Source: Serendipita indica DSM 11827 (lineage: Eukaryota; Basidiomycota; Agaricomycetes; Sebacinales; Serendipitaceae). From it: 64,000 nt of DNA. Location: NCBI GenBank assembly GCA_910890315.1, contig CAJVGD010000011.1:124001-188000 (forward strand). Reading direction: 5' to 3'. The notes under the pieces are model-generated. The model did not search any database. It was not told the origin of the DNA and saw only the letters and a list, made by a program, of their open reading frames with translations. A program made the position numbers and the translations under genes. Shown here in pieces: positions 12,022-22,654 of this stretch; the stretch's first letter is position 1, and each line of letters begins with the position of its first letter.

Positions 12022-13302
12022 TCAGAGGGCGACAAATGCCATCTCCATCTCCTTATCCCTCCTATTTGTAGTTGCTTTCCTCGTCTGCCGAACAGGAGGG
12101 GACGTGACCGGCGGTGGCATTCCCTCCTGGTAACCAGAGTCACCATCTTCATTGATTTTCTCGAGGTCAGTGGAGTATGAGTGAGATGGATTGAGTGCAT
12201 AGAGCTCATGAGAAGATCCTCTCCCTCCCCCAGCATGTCGAGAGGCTTGCTCTTCCCCGTTCATCCTGCGTCCCTTTGCTTTGAGTAAATAGTCTTGGTA
12301 GGAGAGGAAGATGGCGTAGAACACGGTCATCAATGCGACCAGGGACGCCACCTGTCCAAAGCCCATTCCCCATTCGCTTCCTATTATACGATCTCTATTA
12401 CCGGTCTGCGAAAGGGTGTCAGTCGGAATCAGTGAATACGATAGCGTCCTCACCATTCCTTGCGCAATGAGATATAACTGCCAAATCCAGAGGAACCAAT
12501 CTAACCCCACGTAGAACACCGCACCGAACCAGAATCTTATTCGTGGCGGCACATTGTGAATTTGTAGCCAACGAACGTCCGGGAACTGACGCGCGGCGAG
12601 CTGTGTGAAGAAAATCCATACTAGATGCCACCAGAACCACGCCACCAGTTGAACAATAACCCAGAATCGAACAAAGTCCCTCTCTTGGAGGTTATTCTGG
12701 CCTCCTTGACGAAAGGCAAAGCACCTCCCCGGGACATTTGCCCACTCATTCCCAGAGAGGCGCCAGATGAGGATGCCCAAGCAAGCAAGGAATAGTGATT
12801 GGAACAGCGCTGCAAGAGATGCCTGGATTTTCGTGACCCTTTGCTCCGAGAAGAAGAGATTGAGCAAGACTACGACACGTCCAGATGTTGCGAGATCTGC
12901 GAGGACGACGGAGACCCAGAGGTGGTAATGCGTAATGGAATTCCATTGTGAGAGGCATGCCACGAGTAGTGTTATGCCTGGGAAGAGAGAGGCTTGTGCC
13001 AAAAGGTCGCATAGGGACTGGACATAGGCTTCGAAATACTTGTTGTGCTTCTCCGGTGTTCGACGAAAGGCCTTGAGGTACCATAGAAAGGTGGCCAATG
13101 ACATGTTGATGAACCCGTTAACCGCGAACGCAACTACAATCTGCAGAGCGTCGGTATCAACCAATCAACCAAGAAGGTGACATACCCCAATCCCTGAAGC
13201 GTCTGGATTGGCTTCAAAACGAGCGGAGCAGCACATCTGGCCAGGCGGGCAGGTGAAGCCTTCAAGGTAAGGAGCGACATCGCAGGTAGACTGTTGAGAC
13301 AT
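12022..13302 (-). CDS. uncharacterised polytopic membrane protein
   Basis: I do not recognise the family. The start is the ATG at 13302 (MSQQSTCDVAPYLEGFTCPP); exons are 13186-13302, 12454-13140 and 12022-12405, giving 395 residues. The N-terminal ~40 residues carry four Cys (CDV, FTC, MCC) and would face the lumen or outside. Six to seven hydrophobic segments follow, including IVVAFAVNGFINMSLATFLW, LFLACLGILIW, VIVQLVAWFWWHLVWIFF and VASLVALMTVFYAIFL. The ~75-residue tail is Gly/Ser-rich, charged and probably cytoplasmic. The second intron (12406-12453) is 48 nt, in frame and stop-free, so a naive reading keeps it. GTGAGG donor, CTGAC-like branch site and CGCAG acceptor support removal. Possibly a fungus-specific receptor-like or transporter-like protein; no function can be claimed. 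Confidence 0.7.
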
Positions 13303-13765
13303 TAGTTTAATGGTCCAAGATCGAACGGCTGCGACGAACCATTTATAAGTGCGCGTAGGGCGCGGGTGCGGAGCTGCCAGCGCTCGCCAGTGAGGGGAGA
13401 GATCAAGATGCGGGCGACCTGTCAAGGTATGCTTTACGAATTTGTACATGGGTCAGCCAGCACGAAGGACAAGACGTCCCTTGATTAATTGAGCGAGGCG
13501 GTGATCAAACTACTGAATTGCTGTTCTATCTTGCCATGTCCTATTCTGGTCTACGGTGGTCCACTCACGCTGACCTAGTCCATATTCTCATGGCGCCTTG
13601 TCATGTCAGTCTCGTATTCCGTAACGGAACACGTAAACCCACGAGCATAGGCTGGAAGTGGACACCCGTTGTGTACTGTCAGGGCCAGCCAACACTGGCG
13701 GGCCGCTCGGCAACGAAATTTCGTCAATCAGCTTATTATTAGTAGCGCATACCATACATTTTCGT
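13303..13765. other. intergenic: promoter of membrane-protein gene, 3' end of EMC2
   Basis: 463 bp between two leftward genes. No coding frame with recognisable similarity, no RNA gene and no repeat was found. Confidence 0.4.
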
Positions 13766-14996
13766 TCAACTGCTAAGCCACTTGAGCACCTCGGTCCTGC
13801 CAGGGACTGATGTCTTGGCCTGCGTCGAAGAATATGCAGCGGTCAACCGCTCCGCTGCGAGTATGTCAAGAGACTCAAGATTCTCCTTCTTCATCGGAGG
13901 GGTATTCGACTCTGAGACTGCTCCTGGATTCGACAAGAGATGTTTCGTGCACTGAAAGAGGGCATTGTCACAGCATGGAAGACAAACGGCAGAGAACACT
14001 TACTAGACGCACACCAAACCATGCTCTCCTAGCGACTCCTACACTTGAGGCGCCAGATTCATCGTCCGTGGTGAGCTCGATTGTACGCAAGAAGTAGCGA
14101 AGTGCAAGTGGTACGTCGTTCGCGCTGTATGCTGTCTCTGCAAAGCGAAGGGCATGGAACGGATTCTGAGGTGCGAGAAGAAGAACATGCGAAAGGGCTT
14201 GCTGAGATCTTGTATACCTGCAGAGCATTAGTCACGAATTGCAAAGGTCTTTTTAGAAAGAACTTACAGGTTTTGGCTGGCATAAATATCAGCCAATTCT
14301 AACCATCCCTCGATGTCCGAGTAGAATGTGTCCAGGAAAGAATCCAGCTCCGCGATGCATCGTTCAATCTTGTTTTGCTGTCGCAGGACCGAAATTAGGC
14401 GCTTCCATAAGTCCTAGAGATCGTTTAGAAGACATACTTGTACGCAATGGTAACTACATACGACGTTGGCTTCGTCCTTCTCCAAGGCTTGTTCGTAAAA
14501 CTGGAGCGCAAGTCCCAGGTCCTGGGCTTCTATGCGCATTCCACGAAGCTTTTCTACTCTCATAGACTTTGGAAACTGTTCGTCTAGTCGATGTATGCAG
14601 TCCTGTATCCAAAAAAGGACCGTCAGCTGTTCGAGTTTCGTGTGCCTGATGTATCGAGCAACGGAAGGAAATAATTTCATGCCGATAGAAGTCTAGGGAT
14701 GACAACAGGCGAAGTACTTACATCCGCCAGGTCGAGCTGGCCAATGTCGAGAGCAGCTATCGCGAGTTGCTCCAGAAAATCCCATACTATTGGTACGAGA
14801 CAGTGTATCAGCAAGCCGAATATGGCAAAATGTGGAGTGACACGTCCTCACCGTTGTCGCCGAGTTGTTGAAGCCCATTCTTTTGCTCCAGCACGAAGAG
14901 GCCTTTGCGAACAATCTCATTCGAGTCTCTATATCCCCTAGTGCGCGCAGTTGATAGATCATTGAGCGCGCTGGAGAGCGTTATAGCTTGGGCCAT
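13766..14996 (-). CDS. EMC2: ER membrane complex subunit 2 (TPR protein)
   Basis: Cytosolic TPR subunit of the ER membrane complex, which inserts tail-anchored and multi-span proteins into the ER membrane. Six exons (14852-14996, 14722-14786, 14602-14713 region resolved as 14462-14602, 14268-14413, 14004-14217, 13766-13951) join in phase to 298 residues, the family's normal length. Recognisable segments are AIAALDIGQLDLADDCIHRL, FPKSMRVEKLRGMRIEAQ, YEQALEKDEANV and DIEGWLELADIY, followed by helical repeats to a C-terminus ending LKWLSS. The LADDCIHRL junction was chosen because it aligns without a gap to the known LAD-x-CI-x-RL stretch. This makes the ~120-nt open stretch at 14603-14721, which also reads as protein, an intron. 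Confidence 0.9.
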
Positions 14997-15194
14997 GGAC
15001 GGAGTCGAGTCGAAAGCCTTGGCTCAGGCGCGTATGTCACCGACATTATCCAACATATCCAATAGTACAATTATGTATCTTGTTATATCATAGACCGTTT
15101 GTTGACAGCTTGTCCATAGATCCTAGAGCTTGATTTGATTAGGTACATTCCCAACCCAGATGCCACACACGACATCAAGCAACGGCTCCAGTCC

Positions 15195-16986
15195 TTAATC
15201 ATTCTTCTTCACAACAGTCGGGACCATGAACCATAGGGCAGCCATGGACGCCATCATAGCGACAATGCTAGAATCCTATAAGCCAGAAGGAACACAGCAG
15301 ATAGATGACTCACAGTGGCTGCAGAGCGATGATACCGTATCGATTCGCTAGTCCACCGGTTAAAAAAGGCAAGATTGCTGAACCCGATTGGCCAAAGCCT
15401 GCGATCCATCCAATGCTCGCACTAAGGATGTTCCGGTTGATGATGCGCCCAGTTTGAGACATGACGATAGGATAAAAGGGGCCCAGTAACAATCCCACGA
15501 GCGAGACGGCAACCGCATTTCCGATGAGCGATGGAACGAACCAAATAGTGATCTCCAGCCTAGGAAAAATCAGCGGTAGCCTATTATTACGGGAAAGGGG
15601 CGCACACTATACCGGCAGCGATGTAGACAAAGACGGCTAGTCGCTCACCGAGCCAGCGGTTCACATGGAGGAGTACTATTCGACCCAAAGCAAGGCCCCC
15701 AAAGAACCCAGAGCTGACGTATCCAGAAGATGGGCCGCCGCCTCGCTCATTGATCATGAACGTCACAATCCATCCTGCCAACAATTAGCCTTGGCGATTT
15801 TGAGAGCTCAAAGCATACCTCCGATAGTAACTTCTGTTCCAACGTAGATGAACACAAACGCTGCGAGAGTATGGACGTGGATCTGTTTAAGAACTGCGCC
15901 AAACGATCCACTATCACGTCGGGGAGTCGTCTCCGCCACTTCGTCGATGTCGGCATTTTCGTCTCTCGCGTGAACGCGCTGCAATTTGAGGTGCTCAGCC
16001 TCTTCATGCGTCCTGACCCCCATCTTTTCCAAGACTTCCTCTACGCCTTCGCCTTTGAAGACAAGAGTAAAGGAAATCAAGTCGAGGACCGAGGTGCCAA
16101 GAAGAATCGTGTAATACAGACTCCATCGTGGAAGTTCGACGAATTGAGTCGATATGAGCGGAGCAATAAGAGCGCCAGTCCCGTAGAACGCGTGCGCAAA
16201 GCCCATTGCCGTTGGATTGTTGAGCATGGACAGAATGGCATTTCCCTGAGAGTTGAGTAGGGACATTCCCATGCCATTAACGAAGAACCCAATGCACATT
16301 ATGGCAAAGGGCTTTGGTGCAGACGTAATAAGGCTGTATGCGATAATTTGAAACACAGTTGCCAGCATGAGGATCTAAGCAGTATGAGTGACAACTGGAC
16401 AAATTGGCAGACTCGTACCCTTGAGAAAGCTATACGAGGGGCCAAGAAGACGTTAAGGACAGCAGAAGTGAGACACCCCTAAGACGCGCGGGTTTAGCAA
16501 GCTACACAAGCTCAAGGACATATTTACCAAGCAATTTGTGATGAATATCATGGATACTCGTAGAAAGTTGACCTATAATCAATCAGAGAGACGAACAGTG
16601 AATACTAGCAACCGCACCTTGTAGTAGGTTTGATAAACGGGAAGCAGTGGACCAATGCTGCCATCATTGAGACCGAGAAGGAAAAAGCAAAAGAATATGG
16701 CAGCTAGTGTGATGCGATAGAAACGCTTCTTATTCTTCGCATCATGTGCTATGGGCGCTGAAGTGAAAGATGGGGTGGCATCAAACGAGCGTCGTTCCGA
16801 TACGGGAGTGATAGATGGCTCCGCGTTCCATGAATTAGAACGTCCAATGTTCGGTGATCCTAATGAGACTTGTGATTTCTTGTGGCCGCTCAGTCTATCT
16901 GCCGCAAGTCGGGATCCCACCAGCACCGGCACAGGTTGGCTCGGCAGCGTAGCCCTAGTGAACGTCTCTAGAGATAGTTGGGACAT
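15195..16986 (-). CDS. major facilitator superfamily transporter
   Basis: Twelve-span transporter of the major facilitator superfamily, in the fungal branch that resembles bacterial fucose permease. Substrate unknown. The start MSQLSLETFTRATLP opens a ~90-residue cytoplasmic N-tail; span 1 is ITLAAIFFCFFLLGLNDGSI. Later spans include ILMLATVFQIIAYSLI, GFFVNGMGMSLLNSQGNAIL, SLIGNAVAVSLVGLLLGPFY and a last span ending in MMASMAALWFMVPTV. Exons are 16618-16986, 16528-16572, 16478-16419, 15819-16374, 15613-15774, 15314-15559 and 15195-15267. All junctions keep phase except 15613/15559: the obvious GT donor and CTAG acceptor there leave the reading frame one base out, although the protein on both sides is clearly MFS. 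This could be an unusual splice site, an assembly error or a real frameshift. Confidence 0.75.
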
Positions 16987-17390
16987 GATCCTACCAAGAT
17001 GAAGGGGTAAGAGAGGCGGCGAGCTACTCGGTCAGCAGAACGTGAGCTAAAAGAGGCGAGGTTTCCTCGGAAAAACTCTTCTTATCTAAGAAGTGTGTCA
17101 GCAAACCGACCAAGTCACAAGTTTACAGAGAAGAAACGTGCTTGGGGCGGATCTCGCCCGGCGGCACCCCAACTCCAACAGCAAGTGGAAAAGGGTTACC
17201 GGCTGCTCAGTACTACCTAGAAATCTTGCCAAAGGGGGATGAAAGACGTCCATCTGCAGTAGTTGCAAGGCATGCATTGACTCGAAACCCCTTTTCTACA
17301 TGACAGAAACCATCAGCTGAAGTCGACGAGCGACTGCAGGAGGTAGTCGGAACACATTCAATCGGTCTCCAAACGTGTACAAAATATCCC
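16987..17390. other. intergenic: promoter of MFS gene, 3' end of NDC1
   Basis: 404 bp, with both flanking genes reading leftward. No gene, repeat or recognisable operator was seen. Confidence 0.4.
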
Positions 17391-19757
17391 CTAGTGCCCT
17401 TCGAATATCTGCCAAAATTGTCAGCAGGTACTTGGGTACATCATTATTGAAATGTACCATCGGCAAACGGTGTCACCTGCTCCATGATCGCTACTTCAAC
17501 CTGCCATGCGTCCGCAGACATCGCCATTGGGCTTGTGGCGAGCTCTTGAGTATATTCTTCCAACGCTATTAGCGTGCTGACAAGCACTTCGAGGACCTTT
17601 GGGATATCTTGCTGTAACGTCCCATAGGAATCTTCAGTGAGAGAGGCGACTGTGAATCCAGTCAAGACTATCCGCCGTCAGCCAATGCCCTTTCTTTCCT
17701 AAGGATCTTACTTTGGACACAATATCGATCCAACGATTGCCGCTTTAAAACTTCTTCGACGGTGAATTGGATCCTTTCTTTTTCTACTTGCTTCCGCCAT
17801 TCTTGCAGGAATGCCGGAAGAATGAAGAACGGTTCATCTCCCGTCTTGACTGCTGGTACATGCGCCGTAAGCTGACCAAATACAAAGCCAATGCCTTTCT
17901 TGACCATTTGTATGATTCCGGGCGTTGGTTGTGCAGGAGGAGGAACCGGAGCCGCGTCCACTGCTGGGCTTGGTTCAACAGCCACTTTTGTGACGAAGAT
18001 ACTGGGCATTGCGCTAGCGCGTAGAGATGAACTGGGACTCCCACTTCCTGCAGTTCCATCAGGCGCCGCTGATCCTTCACCTTGAGTCGTGGACGGTGAC
18101 GAGGTGGACGAGAGAAGCGATTTGACGAACAACGAGCCAGGTGACGGTGGTGGCAGTGGCTTATAGACAGAAGAATTTAGGTTTGGGATTACGCTGGATT
18201 TTCTGGGTGTCACCGGAGCCAATGATCGAGCAGGGGTCGGAGGCGCTGCGGCTGGTGGAGGCGGAGGGGGTTTTCCTCGACGTCGAAGATGACCGTAATC
18301 TTCACCCATGGTCTTGAAGCAAGTACGAGAGATGAAATTCCATTTTTGTGGGTCGTTGAAGACTGCAACTCTCCGTTCAGTAGGGCCTTTTCTCGCCATG
18401 TGTGCAAGTTCTAAAAAGGCGAAATGCTTATGAGACGTCAGAAAGAGAGCAACCTCATACACGTTGCAAAACATGCCTTGTAGTAAGGGTCCTGCAACTC
18501 AAGACCGCTTTTGATGCAGGCATCAGGGTCCGAACTGTCTCGGGCCACCAACATGCCTCGACCGGCTAGGCTGTCGAAGAATGCTTGGACATTCTCGTAA
18601 TGCATAGTGCAGATCAAGGCAAGAAGAAGCAGTCTCGGCATTAGATGGAAGGTAATTGGGATGGAAGTACTGGGCCGGGCTGCTTGAAAGATGAAAGGCC
18701 TTAAATAGAGAAGATCAAAATACGGTCTTGAGACGGGGCAGAAAAACTTACTTGAAGAAACCTCCGATCAATGGCAAGCGCATGAGTGTCCGGTAGACAC
18801 TTTTCCGGAACAATGCATATACGATAGAATATCCAATGACAGTCGAGGACGCAAAAAATGCAGAGCCTTTGAATGTAAAGGATTTGGACGCATGGTCAAA
18901 GAGCGTATGGGGTTTGAGAGACTGAAGTATTTTAGACACGATATTCGGTGGTCACAGTTGAACTCACCACTTTGGTCGGCCATTTGACCGTCTCCCGCCT
19001 TTGGAGCATATCTTTCATCGCAAGAACGACTCCAACGAGTGAGTTTCCGAGCATCAGGAACACCACCTTTTCATTCAGGTTGACAGCATGGCGTTTTGTT
19101 GGCATAAAGAGATGCCAATCGTGGGCACCTGAACGAGTTGAACAAATACCTTGCAAACATGAGAGACCTACCGAGTAACGCAGCACAAAGGGCATTGAGA
19201 AGGGCAAAGGAAGCAAAAGATCCGCAGGTGATGCCTAGGTTGCGGTACGTTGAGGGTGCACGAGCCAGAGAGCGGAAAAGAGCCGAGTATGATGGATATG
19301 GCTCGGGAATTGCTACAAAGACGAGTCAGATTGTACATTCTTCTGCAAGGCGATCCTACCTTTCAGAGTCCACCTTCTCAGCAACACCAATGGTAGGATA
19401 AAACTCAAGCACATCAAAGTTGTAAATGATGGAACGGTAATGATCGCTAAAAAGGTTATTGTGCCTGTGTCGAAGTTGAGGACAGTCTCGGGTTCAATGA
19501 AATCATTTGATGCCTACGTTGGGTGCATACCGCGAGTAATGCTGTTGTAACCATGACTGCAAAGCCTGTATACATGCTCAGAGTCCCCAGGCGCTTGTTA
19601 AGGACCCACTACCGTCGATAATAAGGACATTTGAGGGTTCAACATCAGCAAAAGAGTGGATACGACGCGTCAAAGGACGAAGACTGACTCGAGCAAGCGC
19701 TTCATATTGCTGAGAGGCTGGTAATGGAGGTCTGGCGCGTGAAGCCGTCAGGGCCAT
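17391..19757 (-). CDS. NDC1: nuclear pore / spindle pole body membrane protein Ndc1
   Basis: Integral nuclear-envelope protein that anchors nuclear pore complexes (and spindle pole bodies in yeasts). Eight C-terminal exons from 19513 to 17391 join in phase (591 codons). Membrane spans include TFLAIITVPSFTTLMCLSFI, ITCGSFASFALLNALCAALL and VVFLMLGNSLVGVVLAMK. Family landmarks follow: SSDPDACIKSGLELQDPYYK, then HFAFLELAHMARKG, GEDYGHLRRRG, and a Pro/Ser-rich linker before a helical tail (IPKVLEVLVSTLIALEEYTQ). The junction DPYYK|HFAF uses a GC donor (AAG|GCATGT) with a 50-nt intron; no GT donor keeps the frame. N-terminal exons lie between 19514 and 19757 (candidate start MALTASRARPPLPAS) but their junctions were not resolved. 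The identification rests on remembered family motifs. Confidence 0.75.
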
Positions 19758-19859
19758 TCGTCAACGCGCTGGCGATGTCGGGACCAAGCTTTGGCTCTGC
19801 ACTTTGGACCCGGCTAACCTGGCCTTGCCACCATCCAGAGCACGATAATCAACCAGAAA
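19758..19859. promoter_or_regulatory. divergent promoter, NDC1 / TMEM184-like
   Basis: Only 102 bp separate the candidate NDC1 start (19757) from the ATG of the rightward gene (19860). No TATA element is evident. Confidence 0.4.
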
Positions 19860-22494
19860 ATGATAGATATAATGGGAAATCCAAAGCATGGCTCAGGCTC
19901 AGGCAGCGCTCTCAACCCCATCATCCTAATCACCGCCGGGGTTGCGGCGCTCGTCGCTACATTGCTTGCATCGTTCTCAATATTACTACAACTCAAGAAT
20001 TATAGGCGACCTATACTCCAGAGGTTAGTCTCCGACGTTGTCCAGCGAACGTCTGACGTCGTTGCGACGCCTCAGGCGGCGTGGCCGCAGCAATAATCAA
20101 CCCGTGCTGACCTTTGGGCCATAGACAAGTTGTTCGTATCATGCTGATGGTCAGTCATAGCATCTGTATTCTTCTATCAACAGCTCATGGTTACGAAGAT
20201 CCCGCTCTACGCCATCTCGTCATTCATCTCTCTGTTCTCACTCGAAGCAGCGGTTGTGATAGACGCACTTCGTGATATATACGAGGCGTTCGTAATCTAT
20301 AATTTCTTCCATTTATTGCTGGACTATCTGGGTGGAGAACGTTCTCTCTTGATCCTCTTGCATGGGAGACCTCCAAAACATCACGTCTTTCCCGTCTCAC
20401 TCTTCAAAAGTGAGATTGACGTAAGCGACCCTTTTACGTTCCTTATGTTGAAACGTGGAATCCTTCGTATGTACCTCAGACTTATCACCAGTACAAAGCT
20501 CAATCTCTCCATCAGAATATGTTCAAGTCAAACCGGTTCTCGCTATCATTACTTTGATACTCAAGGCTACTGATTCGTACAAGGAAGGTGACTTGCGTGG
20601 TGACGCTGGTTACTTGTACGTCAGCCTTATATACAATATTTCCATTTGCATCGCGTGAGTTGGCTTGTTCATTTTGCTGTATTATGCTAACCACGAATAG
20701 TTTGTACTGCTTGGCCGTTTTTTGGATTGTAATCAACGACGGTATGTCGTGTGCGCCCGTAGTCTACATCCCTAACCGGTTCCAGATGTCAAGCCATTCC
20801 GCCCAATGCCCAAGTTCTTATGCATCAAGGGAATCCTCTTCTTCTGCTTCTGGCAATCCATCGCAGTGTCCATCCTAGTCTCCCCACTTCACCTGATTAC
20901 ACACATTGGACCATATCATGACGTCGAACACATCTCCATTGCCATTTCCGATGTTCTCATCTGCTACGAGATGCCATTCTTTGCGGTGGCACACATGTTC
21001 GCGTTTAGCCATACCGACTACATCGACCCTCTGGTTCACTACGCAGCCCGAATGCGTTTCTGGTACGCCACAAGAGATGCATTTGGACTTCGTGATGTCG
21101 TCGAGGATTCAAAGGCAACACTGCACTCAACTGTCAATTATCGAACTTATGAACCAGTGGAGGGCGGAATGCATGTTGGCGAAGGGCGAGACCGCAGGAT
21201 ACGCGCTGGCCTGCGATATGCTAAAGGAGGAACGCAAAAATACTGGCTACCTATGCCGGCGGACGATGAAATGGTAGCACCCGCTTTAACGGGGCCTCTG
21301 ACAGCTATTCAGAGGCGATGGAACGAGCACCAGGGTTACGCGCCTCTGCCAGCTGAGCAAGCTGAGGACGTGGTGCATGAAGGATTCCAAGAGCCCGATC
21401 CGAATTCACGAACGCCGACAGATGCATTTCGGCCCGACTACATTGCCACCGACGAGGACGATCTGGATCTTCACTTTGAAGATCCACGCAGAGACCAAGA
21501 ATGCGAGATGGTCTACGAAGAAAGCCGACGGCTCGTGTTTGGCGACTACAACTATCCAGTCATTGATGTCAGCACAGAGGCAGCCAAGATACAGATGTGG
21601 GATGAGGAGGAACGCATTCTAACAAACGCACGAAGTGCGGCATTCAACTGGAAAGGTGGCAAAAACAAGAAGTTGGCCTATGCGACGAAAGGCTACGGTG
21701 CCACTGACGAAGGACCTCCTTCCTCCTCGAGGCCGCAAGTTAGAGTCCAGAACTCTGATGGCTCATTCAACGCTCCACATCCAGCAATAATTGACTATGA
21801 AACCGAGAATGTCCCTGACATCGACTTTAAAGGGATACGGCTTCGATGGACCAAAACAGGGGCGCCTGTACCTACAGCAACCAGCAAGCCAGGCTCTCCG
21901 AGTAGGTCTGTATCCTCCAATTCGAGGAAGAAGGTCGAGGTCCGGTCACACTCGAAGAGTGCAACCTCAAAGACCAGCCTCGATGGACAACCACATCCAG
22001 AGCACGTTTCAGATCCTGAGCGCTCTGAAGAAGAGCCTGTGGATAAGCGGGAGGACGCTGTGGATTTGGTCGTAGAAGATCGACGGGCGGGTGAGCTTGA
22101 AATGGAGTGGGAACGAAGAAGAGGAGAGCCGGCATTGGCTGGCGCAAGCGGGCTCAAGAAGGTCTTTAAGAGGAGGTATGACGTGGGCACCGATTCGGAT
22201 GCTGAAGGAGGTGAAGTGGAAATCAAGGAAGCGCGGAATGTTGCCGAGGATCCGGACGACTTGCCCGAGAAGGTCCAGGTTCATATTAAGAGGGATGAGA
22301 GGAAGCAGAGTGACCGAACTGAACATACGTCTACGCCGCAGAGACATGGAGCGTTGTCGCCGTGGAATCCACATACAGAGCACCAGCATGACGCCGTCGT
22401 CGATCCTGCCGGCGAGTCGGATCTTGTCATATCCAGGGAGACGCAACCCCTCCACATGCGAGGCTGGAAACGCGAGAGAATAACAGGCTACTAG
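19860..22494 (+). CDS. TMEM184 / DUF300 (organic solute transporter alpha-like) membrane protein
   Basis: Seven-span membrane protein of the OSTalpha/TMEM184 (DUF300) family; fungal members are usually linked to vacuole or endomembrane function, but the substrate is unknown. Six exons (19860-20023, 20125-20149, 20184-20466, 20516-20654, 20701-20741, 20786-22494) join in phase to 786 residues. Family signatures: RPILQRQVVRIML, IPLYAISSFISLFSLEAAVV, ALRDIYEAFVIYNFFHLLLD, LMLKRGILQYVQVKPVLAII, and FLCIKGILFFCFWQSIAVS. After the last span (~residue 300) comes a ~480-residue hydrophilic tail rich in Asp, Glu, Arg and Ser. Most of this tail is probably disordered and cytoplasmic, longer than the conserved core. 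Exon 2 is only 25 nt. Confidence 0.85.
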
Positions 22495-22654
22495 GCGATA
22501 GCGAGGATGAGAATCCGTGGAAGTAAAGCCTTACCCTTGCAGAGTGATAGCATGTAACATTATATGTGATCTTATACATCTGGCTCGTTGAGCTCTGCTC
22601 TTTGATTACGGTCGCCCTCAATCGCTGCCACCGAGTACAACTTGGATTTTGGCC

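Noticed and set aside
14603-14721. Open stretch beginning MKLFPSVARYIRH as part of EMC2
   Set aside because: Removing it as an intron aligns LADDCIHRL with the conserved EMC2 sequence and gives the normal 298 residues.
18427-18641. Separate secreted protein starting MPRLLLLALICTMHYENVQA
   Set aside because: The hydrophobic start is a membrane segment within NDC1: the exon joins upstream and downstream exons in phase, and the following residues match Ndc1.
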